Part shown: in pieces, positions 1 to 5,146 of the stretch
How positions within the stretch are numbered: the stretch's first letter is position 1
How the letters are laid out: every line of letters starts with the position of its first letter
NCBI GenBank assembly: GCA_027030565.1
Contig: JALVEU010000009.1
Span: 1 to 5,851 of the forward strand
Reading direction: 5' to 3'
Source of the DNA: Gammaproteobacteria bacterium
Lineage (GTDB): Bacteria > Pseudomonadota > Gammaproteobacteria > JAJDOJ01
DNA length: 5,851 nucleotides
Notes under the pieces: generated by a model
Seen by the model: the letters and a program-made list of their open reading frames with translations, nothing else
Database searches by the model: none
What the model was told of the DNA's origin: nothing
Translations under genes and position numbers: made by a program

Positions 1-1832
1 GGTGTGGTGTCCCCTCCCACGATCTCGTAGACGAGCAGCCCCCGAGCGCGATCGAGGTCTCGCGCATAGTTGAGTGGATCGCCGGTGTCTACGGCGGCCT
101 GCGCCACATACAGGAAATCTTCGTACGCCTGGGTCCCCTTGAGCACGTTCTGACTGGCCAAGGCGCCGGCGAACACTGGACCGAAGGTCATCGAGCCGTC
201 CAACAGCTTGGCGATCCCGCCACCGGGAGCCGACAGGACGGCGGCGTCCACCCGCATCGTATGGGCCAGGAACACCCCGGCGACGATGCCGCCCAGGGAT
301 TGCGCCGTCAGGCGTAGACGGCCGAGGTCGAGGTCCGGGCCCCCGCCATCGTAGTCCAGCGTCGGCAGTGCCTTTACGAGATAGACGAGGTCGGCCACTG
401 CCTGACGCAGGTTGTCTCTCGCACTCAGGAGGTTGAACAGGTTGATGAAATGCGTCCCGGAAGGATCGATCAGCCCGTCGCCCTGGAAGCTCGGATCCGG
501 TACCGCGCCCACGGCCATGTCCACGTCGAAGAGGCGTTCACCGGTCTGGGTGACGGGATCCCAGGGGACGCGAAACACCGCAGTCCCATTGGTTTCGCGT
601 CCGGTCAGGCCGTGCCAGGGAAGATCGATGGCCACGGTGGCAAAGCCTGCATTGGCCAACACGTCGGCCACGATGAGCATGTCGGTCCGGTTGCGGGTGA
701 TGCCATGGACGTAGACCACCACCGGCCAGCCATGGGCAGGCTTCGGTCCTTTGGGAACAGCCACCAGAACCGGGACGTTGATGCGCGCGCGTTCCTCGGG
801 AACGGGGTTGCGCGCGGTCAGATTGCGCTCCCCGGCCACCTCGTTCTGTGCTTCCCAGGGCGTCAACAATGCCACGGCATCGTGGGGCTGCGCAGCCGGC
901 GGTGCGTATACCGGCAAGCCCAGCAGAAGACCTGCGTAGACATCCCCACCCACGAATCCGGGCTGTCCGGTCGCGGGCGTTTGCGCCACCGGTCCCTGCA
1001 CCCGAATCTCGGCATCGGACAGCGCGCGTGCGCGCTCTGCCACTACATCGAGCACCGCGCCCACCGACTGGGTGGTGAAGCTCCAACTGAGGATGACGCG
1101 CCCCCGCGGCACGCCCGCCCCTTCGAGCACCCGTTCCTGGAGGTTGACCAGCTGGCGCAGGGGTTCCAGCGCGCGAGCCTGCTCGTCACTGAGCAGGCCC
1201 GTCATCAGATTGTTGCCCTGGGCGTCGACGAAGGGCGTACCTTGTTTGAGTAGAGTGTACGTGGTGCTGGCCACCATGCGACCGCCGTCGCGGGCCCGGA
1301 TGCCGTCCGTCAGCGCCACCAGATAGGTCGTCGCGGGCTGCAGCGGGTGCGTGGGCAGCAGCTGCAGGGTCGCGCCCGGGAGTACCTGCGGATCCGCCGG
1401 TGTGGCCGGCGAGACCGTGGCGCGCAGATCGGCTGGTCCGAGTGCACGTCGAATCCCCGTGATCACGCGTCCTTGGGCGGTTTGGGCGGTCTCGACCTCG
1501 AAGACCTGCACCGTCTCACCCACGCGCAGCGACTCGGGTGCCAACGGCGCGCTGAAATCGGTGGTGACGGGCGCGATGGTCGAAAACCCGTCCAACGCGT
1601 TGAGGGCCGCAGTGACGGGGTTGCCGTCCGGGTTGGGCACGTTCACTGTGCCGTCCTGGGTACCTGCGAACAGCAAGTCGCTGGGAAACGGCAGGGCCGG
1701 TGCCTGCGGGTCTGGATTGAACAGCGCCATGCCCCCGGTGGGCAGGATCTCCGAGACGTCCGGCTCGTCGTCTGCACAGCCGGCGGCCAACAGCCAAAAG
1801 CCCAACAGCACCGCACTTGCCAGCAGTCGCAT
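1..1832 (-). CDS. Lipoprotein lipase, Pla-1/cef/VolA-like (partial; C-terminus off left edge)
   Basis: The visible 610 residues begin with a lipoprotein signal: a charged start (MRLL), a hydrophobic run and the lipobox LAAGC with Cys19 as acylation site. Ala at +2 predicts outer-membrane sorting by the Lol rule. An N-terminal beta-rich domain (about 30-340) resembles the bacterial virulence-factor lipase N-domain. An alpha/beta hydrolase domain follows: oxyanion-type HG at 376-377 (VVVYVHGITRN) and the presumed nucleophile Ser512 in TAQSLGGIVAG. The stretch FLYVAQAAVDTGDPLNYA near 585 is typical of the Pla-1/cef extracellular lipase family, as far as I recall it. VolA, a family member, is a surface lysophospholipase lipoprotein. 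The catalytic His, probably the acidic residue and about 150-200 residues lie beyond the edge. The ATG at 1832 is chosen because AGGGAGGG lies 6 nt upstream. The nucleophile elbow is AxSxG, not the common GxSxG. The gene is divergent from the GGCT-like gene. Substrate is inferred only from family. Confidence 0.9.
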   Translation of the reverse strand, partial: MRLLASAVLLGFWLLAAGCADDEPDVSEILPTGGMALFNPDPQAPALPFPSDLLFAGTQDGTVNVPNPDGNPVTAALNALDGFSTIAPVTTDFSAPLAPESLRVGETVQVFEVETAQTAQGRVITGIRRALGPADLRATVSPATPADPQVLPGATLQLLPTHPLQPATTYLVALTDGIRARDGGRMVASTTYTLLKQGTPFVDAQGNNLMTGLLSDEQARALEPLRQLVNLQERVLEGAGVPRGRVILSWSFTTQSVGAVLDVVAERARALSDAEIRVQGPVAQTPATGQPGFVGGDVYAGLLLGLPVYAPPAAQPHDAVALLTPWEAQNEVAGERNLTARNPVPEERARINVPVLVAVPKGPKPAHGWPVVVYVHGITRNRTDMLIVADVLANAGFATVAIDLPWHGLTGRETNGTAVFRVPWDPVTQTGERLFDVDMAVGAVPDPSFQGDGLIDPSGTHFINLFNLLSARDNLRQAVADLVYLVKALPTLDYDGGGPDLDLGRLRLTAQSLGGIVAGVFLAHTMRVDAAVLSAPGGGIAKLLDGSMTFGPVFAGALASQNVLKGTQAYEDFLYVAQAAVDTGDPLNYARDLDRARGLLVYEIVGGDTT

Positions 1833-1919
1833 GGCATGCCCTCCCTTGTGGTCCGTGGTCGGCGCTACGGCGGCTGCCCGGATTTCCTGTGTTATCTTGA
1901 GGGCTGCGCCACCGTGGCC
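1833..1919. other. Divergent intergenic spacer between lipase and GGCT-like genes
   Basis: This 87-bp spacer must hold the start signals of both divergent genes. On the plus strand TTATCT (1892-1897) could be a -10 element, but no convincing -35 box lies 16-18 bp upstream. GAGGG (1899-1903) could act as a Shine-Dalgarno for a GTG start at 1914. No clear operator or inverted repeat is visible. Confidence 0.4.
1839..1846 (-). promoter_or_regulatory. Strong ribosome binding site of the lipase gene
   Basis: The minus strand reads AGGGAGGG followed by a 6-nt spacer and ATG at 1832. This fixes the lipase start over the ATG at 1837, which lies in another frame. Confidence 0.7.
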
Positions 1920-2375
1920 ATGCGAAGTATGACAACCGCCGCATCTCACCTTCAAGCCGAGCACGCCGAGTGCACCCGGTGGGGCCAGGACCCGCGCCCC
2001 GGGCGCACACCGACCACGCATGCAGGGCGCCCGTTTCGTGTCTTCGTCTACGGCACACTGCGGCGCGGGGCACGCAACCACGCCCTACTGCGTGAGGCCC
2101 GGCCGCTTGGCACCTGGCGCACGCCCCCCCGGTACACGTTGTTCGATCTGGGCGCCTATCCGGGTGCGTTTCCCGGAGGCCGGAGCAGCGTCGCTGGGGA
2201 AGTCTATGCCGTGGACGCCCGGACGCTGCAGCGGCTGGATCGTCTGGAAGACTACCCTCGCCTGTATGATCGTGAACGCCTGGAGACGCCCTGGGGTCCG
2301 GCGTGGATCTACGTGCTTCGCCGCCCGCCGCACAGGGCCAGGCGCATTCCCTCGGGAGACTGGCTACGGAGATGA
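1920..2375 (+). CDS. Gamma-glutamylcyclotransferase-fold protein (GGCT/AIG2-like)
   Basis: This 151-residue protein has the GGCT signature. VFVYGTLRRGARNH (residues 41-54) is the YGTL substrate-binding loop. GEVYAVDARTLQRLDRLEDYP (about 93-113) ends with Glu110, which aligns with the catalytic Glu of human GGACT (LDDFEG). Known members cleave gamma-glutamyl amines or gamma-glutamyl amino acids, releasing 5-oxoproline; the substrate here cannot be read from sequence. The domain starts near residue 39, so the first ~38 residues are a Pro/Arg/His-rich extension or the start is wrong. In-frame options are GTG 1914 (GAGGG 10 nt upstream), ATG 1920 and ATG 1929; 1920 is a compromise. The reading frame stays open upstream to 1347, but that part is antisense to the lipase. 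The stop overlaps kdsB as ATGA, so the two are probably co-transcribed and translationally coupled. Confidence 0.85.
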   Translation: MRSMTTAASHLQAEHAECTRWGQDPRPGRTPTTHAGRPFRVFVYGTLRRGARNHALLREARPLGTWRTPPRYTLFDLGAYPGAFPGGRSSVAGEVYAVDARTLQRLDRLEDYPRLYDRERLETPWGPAWIYVLRRPPHRARRIPSGDWLRR

Positions 2376-3115
2376 AGACACTGGCCGTCATTCCTGCCCG
2401 CTACGACTCGCAGCGCTTTCCCGGCAAGGTGCTGGCCGATCTGGCTGGCAAGCCCGTGATCCAGCATGTCTGGGAACGCGCCGGGCGTGCAGCGCGGGTG
2501 GACGAGGTGGTGATCGCCACTGACTCCGACCGGGTGGCGTGCACCGCCGAGGCATTCGGTGCCCAGGTGTTCCTCTCGCGCACCACTCACCAGTGTGGCA
2601 CCGACCGGGTGGCGGAAGCAGCCCGCGCCCTGGGCTGCGATCTGGCCGTCAACATCCAGACCGACGAGCCCATGATGGAGCCGCTACTCATCGATGCCCT
2701 GGTGGACCTGTTCGACGCCCCCCAGGTCCAGTTCGCCAGCGCCGTGGCGCCCATCCACAGCATGGTGGATTTCCTCGATCCCAACGTAGTGAAGGTGGTG
2801 TGCGACGACGAGGGCAATGCCTTGTACTTTTCGCGGGCGCCGATTCCCTGGGACAGGGCACAGCCACCGACGCCGGGAGCGTCCCTCCCCGAAGGCCTGC
2901 CCGCGCTGAAACACATCGGGATCTACCTGTACCGCGCCGATGCCCTGCAGCGACTTGCCGCCCTGCCCCGCTCCCCCCTGGAGGTCACCGAGAGCCTCGA
3001 ACAGCTGCGTATATTACAACAGGGCTGGAAGATGCGGATTCTGGAATGGGACTATCACGGCGTCGGTCTGGATACGCAGGCCGATCTCGAGCGGCTCCGA
3101 GCCGCACTGGGGTAG
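2372..3115 (+). CDS. kdsB: 3-deoxy-manno-octulosonate cytidylyltransferase (CMP-Kdo synthetase)
   Basis: This cytosolic enzyme activates Kdo with CTP to CMP-Kdo, the donor for the lipopolysaccharide inner core. It has 247 residues, against 248 in E. coli. Family motifs appear in order: IPARYDSQRFPGK (7-19) nucleotide-binding loop, ATDSD (49-53), HQCGTDR (73-79), VNIQTDEPM (93-101), VAPIHS (125-130), NVVKVV (138-143), ALYFSRAPIPWDR (150-162), KHIGIYLYR (180-188), SPLEVTESLEQLR (201-213) and GLDTQADLERLR (232-243). The metal-binding aspartates equivalent to E. coli D100 and D235 appear to be Asp98 and Asp234. Oddity: position 97 is Thr, whereas the family has Gly (QGDEP). The start overlaps the preceding stop as ATGA; GGAG abuts the ATG, so coupling to the upstream gene is likely. 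It converges on the MoaD-encoding frame with a 7-bp gap. Other Kdo or lipid A genes such as lpxK are not in the window. Confidence 0.96.
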   Translation: MKTLAVIPARYDSQRFPGKVLADLAGKPVIQHVWERAGRAARVDEVVIATDSDRVACTAEAFGAQVFLSRTTHQCGTDRVAEAARALGCDLAVNIQTDEPMMEPLLIDALVDLFDAPQVQFASAVAPIHSMVDFLDPNVVKVVCDDEGNALYFSRAPIPWDRAQPPTPGASLPEGLPALKHIGIYLYRADALQRLAALPRSPLEVTESLEQLRILQQGWKMRILEWDYHGVGLDTQADLERLRAALG

Positions 3116-3128
3116 CGACCTGCTAACC
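3111..3128. terminator. Short imperfect hairpin spanning both convergent stop codons
   Basis: GGTAGC (3111-3116) can pair with GCT-a-ACC (3122-3128) around the 5-nt loop GACCT with one bulged A. The kdsB TAG (3113-3115) and the TAG of the facing frame (complement of 3123-3125) both lie in the stem. No T-tract follows on either strand, so this is at best a weak bidirectional terminator. Confidence 0.25.
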
Positions 3129-3368
3129 GGCACGAACGGGAACCATCGCCACTTCGTCACCTGCCGCCACTGGGGTATGGGGCCCGGCAAACGCCTTGTT
3201 GACCGTCACTCGAACCGCGTCCGGCTCCAGGGCTTCGGCCCAGGGCCGGCCACGCACGCGCAGCCGTGCCAACAACCCGGCCACGTCGTCAACGCCCGCC
3301 AGTGGCACCTCCTCCATTTCATGTCCCAACCGGTCTGCCAACGAGGCGAAATACAGGATCCGGATCAT
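3123..3368 (-). other. moaD: MoaD-like domain; alternative stand-alone moaD reading
   Basis: If translation restarts at the ATG at 3368, the product is exactly 81 residues, the length of E. coli MoaD. This exact fit is the main argument for a separate or recently fused gene. Against it, the bases upstream (GCCGGTTCCGGT) contain no Shine-Dalgarno, and the preceding frame runs straight in without a stop. The final residues VPVRAG are one shorter than the usual PPVxGG tail. Confidence 0.5.
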
Positions 3369-3740
3369 ACCGGAACCGGCCGTGGCCGAGTGCCGCCCCG
3401 ACTCGAGCGACCCCTCAGCATGGGCCGACCCGGCATTTTCCAACACCCGACCCAACTCGTAGAGGGCCTCCCAGGAAAAGATGCCATGATGATGGCCGTC
3501 GTCGAACTCGAGGCGTACGGCGTAGCTGCCCACGGGGTGGATGGCCCGGACATTCACGTGGGGATTCACCGTGACCGTCTCGCCCCGCTCACGCGCCAGC
3601 CTGACATCGGCCGACGGGGCATGGGCCCGTAGGTGCCGGCAAGGCAGTTCGAAGTGGGTCCCGTCCCCGAACGCGATCTCCAGGATACGTCGCCGGGTGT
3701 GAAGACGGATTTCGGTGGGAACCGGGTGATGCTTGGGCAT
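3123..3740 (-). CDS. DUF971 domain fused in frame to a MoaD-like sulfur carrier
   Basis: One open frame of 205 codons holds two domains. Residues 9-98 are a DUF971 (GBBH-like N-terminal) domain: IRLHTRRRILEIAFGDG, FELPCRHLRAHAPSADV, IHPVGSYAVRLEFDDGHHHG and SWEALYELG. Residues 104-124 are Gly/Ser/Ala/His-rich and linker-like. Residues 125-205 match MoaD over its full 81-residue length: MIRILYFASLADRLG, then WAEALEPDAVRVTVNKAF and GDEVAMVPVRAG. MoaD carries sulfur as a C-terminal thiocarboxylate for molybdopterin synthase, while DUF971 is also found at the C-terminus of HCF101-type Fe-S carriers. No stop separates the domains and the internal ATG (3368) has no visible Shine-Dalgarno, favouring a true fusion. 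The C-terminus is Ala-Gly, not Gly-Gly. ATG 3740 is chosen because upstream in-frame codons overlap moeB; only a weak GGGGCGG precedes it. It lies 49 bp after moeB, probably one operon. Confidence 0.85.
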   Translation of the reverse strand: MPKHHPVPTEIRLHTRRRILEIAFGDGTHFELPCRHLRAHAPSADVRLARERGETVTVNPHVNVRAIHPVGSYAVRLEFDDGHHHGIFSWEALYELGRVLENAGSAHAEGSLESGRHSATAGSGMIRILYFASLADRLGHEMEEVPLAGVDDVAGLLARLRVRGRPWAEALEPDAVRVTVNKAFAGPHTPVAAGDEVAMVPVRAG

Positions 3741-3789
3741 CGATGCCGCCCCGCAGATGATGGTGTTCTCAGTATACGCTACACCAAGA

Positions 3790-4536
3790 TCAGGCCTTGT
3801 CGCCGCAAACCGGGCAGGCCGGATCCTTGGGCAGGACCACCGTGTGCCAATCCTGGGCCAGCCCGTCGTAGAGCAGGACCCGCCCACACAGGCCGGGGCT
3901 GGTGTCCAGGATCCTGTGGACGACCTCTACGGCCTGAATGCTACCGATGACCCCCACGACTGGCGCGAGGATTCCCTCCGCCGCACAGGTGGCGGCCTCC
4001 ACGCCTTCGTCGCGATACAGACACTGATAGCAGGGACACCCGGGCCGGCGCGGGTCGAACGTCGCCACCTGCCCCTCCCACCGGATCGCCGCACCCGACA
4101 CCAGGGGGGTCCCCGTGGCGAAGGCGACACGATTCAACTCGAAGCGTGTGGGGAAGTTGTCGGTACAGTCCACCACCACATCCGCCTCGCGCACCTGCGA
4201 TACCAGCTCCTCGCCCTCCAGGACATAGTCCAGGGCGGTGACCTGCAGTTCCGGATTGAGCCCGAGCAGCGTGCGCCGCGCAGAATCGGCCTTCAGTTGG
4301 CCAAGGTCTGCTGCGCAGTGCGCGATCTGCCGCTGAAGGTTGGACACCTCCACCCGATCGAAGTCGCTGAGCACCAGATGGCCGATCCCTGCGGCAGCCA
4401 GATACATGGCCGCTGGAGAACCCAGACCGCCGAGTCCGACGATGAGCACGCGCGACCGCAGGAGCCTACGCTGACCGGCCTCACCGATCTGGGGCAGACG
4501 GATCTGTCGGCTGTAACGCTCGGTCCAGTCGTTCAT
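3790..4536 (-). CDS. moeB: MoeB/ThiF-family sulfur-carrier adenylyltransferase (E1-like)
   Basis: This 248-residue protein (E. coli MoeB: 249) adenylates the C-terminal glycine of a MoaD/ThiS-type carrier, using ATP, in the cytosol. Visible features are RYSRQIRLPQIGEAGQ (7-22), with the ATP-contacting Arg likely Arg13; GLGGLGSPAA (34-43) glycine-rich loop; LSDFDRVEVSNLQRQ (56-70); CTDN (124-127), with Asp126 equivalent to the key E. coli Asp130; VSGAAIRWEGQ (146-156); zinc-site pairs CYQC (169-172) and CPVC (241-244); and the conserved Cys184 in TCAAEGILAPVVG. All key residues are present, so it looks functional. There is no C-terminal rhodanese domain, so sulfur must come from another donor. 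ATG 4536 is chosen because AAGGA sits 5 nt upstream and homologs start here; a GTG at 4584 would add 16 residues. The next gene encodes its likely partner. ThiF- or PdtG-type roles cannot be excluded, but the context favours MoeB. Confidence 0.95.
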   Translation of the reverse strand: MNDWTERYSRQIRLPQIGEAGQRRLLRSRVLIVGLGGLGSPAAMYLAAAGIGHLVLSDFDRVEVSNLQRQIAHCAADLGQLKADSARRTLLGLNPELQVTALDYVLEGEELVSQVREADVVVDCTDNFPTRFELNRVAFATGTPLVSGAAIRWEGQVATFDPRRPGCPCYQCLYRDEGVEAATCAAEGILAPVVGVIGSIQAVEVVHRILDTSPGLCGRVLLYDGLAQDWHTVVLPKDPACPVCGDKA

Positions 4537-4586
4537 GGAGATCCTTGGTGTAAGCGGGTCCAGATCCCTCGACGGATCCCACACAT
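4533..4586 (-). CDS. Possible 17-codon upstream ORF/leader overlapping the moeB start
   Basis: The minus strand encodes MCGIRRGIWTRLHQGSP and then TGA, which overlaps the moeB ATG as ATGA. GAGGTG lies immediately upstream (4590-4595), a better Shine-Dalgarno than many in this window. Coupling of moeB translation to this peptide is possible. It resembles no family I know, and the same Shine-Dalgarno could instead serve the in-frame GTG at 4584 of an extended moeB. Chance occurrence is quite possible. Confidence 0.25.
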   Translation of the reverse strand: MCGIRRGIWTRLHQGSP

Positions 4587-4736
4587 GCTCACCTCATACG
4601 GACTCGATGTCGACCTGGAACTCACGGCGGAACGACTGAGTTCGTTGTGTGACCCACGCCGGTGCCCCCCGCACCCGAATCCAGGAGGTTATACTCACTG
4701 TCCCATAGCATCGAACGCCATCTGGACCGACGCCAC
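4537..4736. promoter_or_regulatory. Divergent intergenic region between moeB and the DUF2173 gene
   Basis: This 200-bp spacer must carry promoters for both directions. For the plus strand, TATACT (4690-4695) is a good -10 match, but no -35 is visible at the proper distance. A perfect AGGAGGT (4683-4689) lies beside it with no ATG or GTG at the normal distance. For the minus strand, TATGAG with TTCCAG 16 bp upstream is only a weak promoter match. No clear riboswitch or operator palindrome was seen; a Moco riboswitch is not recognisable by eye. Confidence 0.4.
4542..4546 (-). promoter_or_regulatory. Ribosome binding site of moeB
   Basis: The minus strand reads AAGGA with a 5-nt spacer before ATG 4536. 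It supports this start over the GTG at 4584. Confidence 0.6.
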
Positions 4737-5078
4737 ATGATCGACTTGGACAAACTCCTTGCCCTACCTGGCGCCGTCGCAGCAGGCGAGTTTGGTGTCG
4801 GAGGCTCGCTCATCCAGTATAAAGGTGCGCTCAGTCCCGAACAGGCCCGCGCGTTTGCGCAACAATGTGCTGCGGATACGTTGATGGGGCGCTCACAGGC
4901 CCAGATGATCGCCGATCTCACGGGCCTCGAACTTCGCCCGTTTCGCGGTTGGGCCATGTTGGCGGGGGAGTACACGATCTGCGTGCTCGGAGAGATCGGG
5001 GTCATCCTGCGCACAGGAGAGGCAAAACTCGACGAGGTCTTTGCGGCGCTGGAGACACAGGCCCTGATCCCAGAGTGA
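4737..5078 (+). CDS. DUF2173 family protein, predicted roadblock/profilin-like fold
   Basis: This 113-residue soluble protein matches the DUF2173 family as I recall it, in length and in two blocks: LDKLLALPGAVAAGEF (4-19) followed by YKG (28-30), and RGWAMLAGEYTICVLGEIGV (70-89). The layout (helix, strand pair, long helix about 33-62, strand pair, final helix about 97-110) resembles roadblock/LC7 or profilin-like domains; this is inference. No catalytic motif is visible; Cys44 and Cys82 are its cysteines. No function is established to my knowledge. I associate the family with sulfur- and chemolithotroph genomes, only from memory. ATG 4737 fits the family start (MIxLDKLL) but has only weak GGA upstream. 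A longer frame begins at GTG 4662, and an in-frame CTG (4698) sits 9 nt after a perfect AGGAGG, so the start is uncertain. The sulfotransferase gene follows after 68 bp on the same strand. Confidence 0.85.
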   Translation: MIDLDKLLALPGAVAAGEFGVGGSLIQYKGALSPEQARAFAQQCAADTLMGRSQAQMIADLTGLELRPFRGWAMLAGEYTICVLGEIGVILRTGEAKLDEVFAALETQALIPE

Positions 5079-5146
5079 CAGCGCCCTGGTACTCCAGTGC
5101 CCGCCTCTTCCGCCCACCAAATCGTACCAATTGTCCAGGGTAATCG
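5079..5146 (+). promoter_or_regulatory. Intergenic spacer with alternative inverted repeats and sulfotransferase RBS
   Basis: CAGGG (5136-5140) sits 6 nt before ATG 5147 and is the likely ribosome binding site. CCCTGG (5084-5089) is complementary to CCAGGG (5135-5140), which contains this site. The overlapping TGGTAC (5087-5092) is complementary to GTACCA (5124-5129). The two pairings exclude each other. No T-tract terminator is present, so co-transcription with the DUF2173 gene is possible. Confidence 0.35.

Noticed and set aside
450..1253. 267-codon plus-strand ORF
   Set aside because: Antisense shadow of the lipase; no recognisable domain and a low-complexity composition rich in Arg, His and Gly.
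1471..1500. Short tandem GGGCGGT-like repeat
   Set aside because: Only two imperfect copies inside the lipase, explained by the repeated TAQTAQ residues.
1347..1919. Open frame upstream of the GGCT-like gene in the same frame, giving a 342-residue ORF
   Set aside because: It is fully antisense to the lipase gene, whose frame, signal peptide and family motifs are clear. The upstream part has a random Arg/Gly-rich composition typical of GC-rich shadow frames.
1516..2391. 291-codon minus-strand ORF spanning the divergent spacer
   Set aside because: It overlaps the lipase in another frame and is antisense to the GGCT-like gene; both of these have real motifs.
3741..3887. Upstream extension of the DUF971-MoaD frame to 254 codons
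   Set aside because: The extra 49 codons overlap the 3' end of moeB in another frame, and DUF971 homologs begin near the ATG at 3740.
3904..3921. Near-palindrome GTCCAGGATCCTGTGGAC
   Set aside because: It lies inside the moeB coding region over conserved codons; several GGATCC sites occur by chance in this GC-rich DNA.
4537..4584. GTG start at 4584 for moeB, adding 16 residues
   Set aside because: MoeB proteins typically begin just before the RYSRQ motif, and ATG 4536 has AAGGA at a good distance. The GTG cannot be fully excluded.
3733..4740. 335-codon plus-strand ORF
   Set aside because: Antisense shadow of moeB, whose motifs are all intact; the product matches nothing recognisable.
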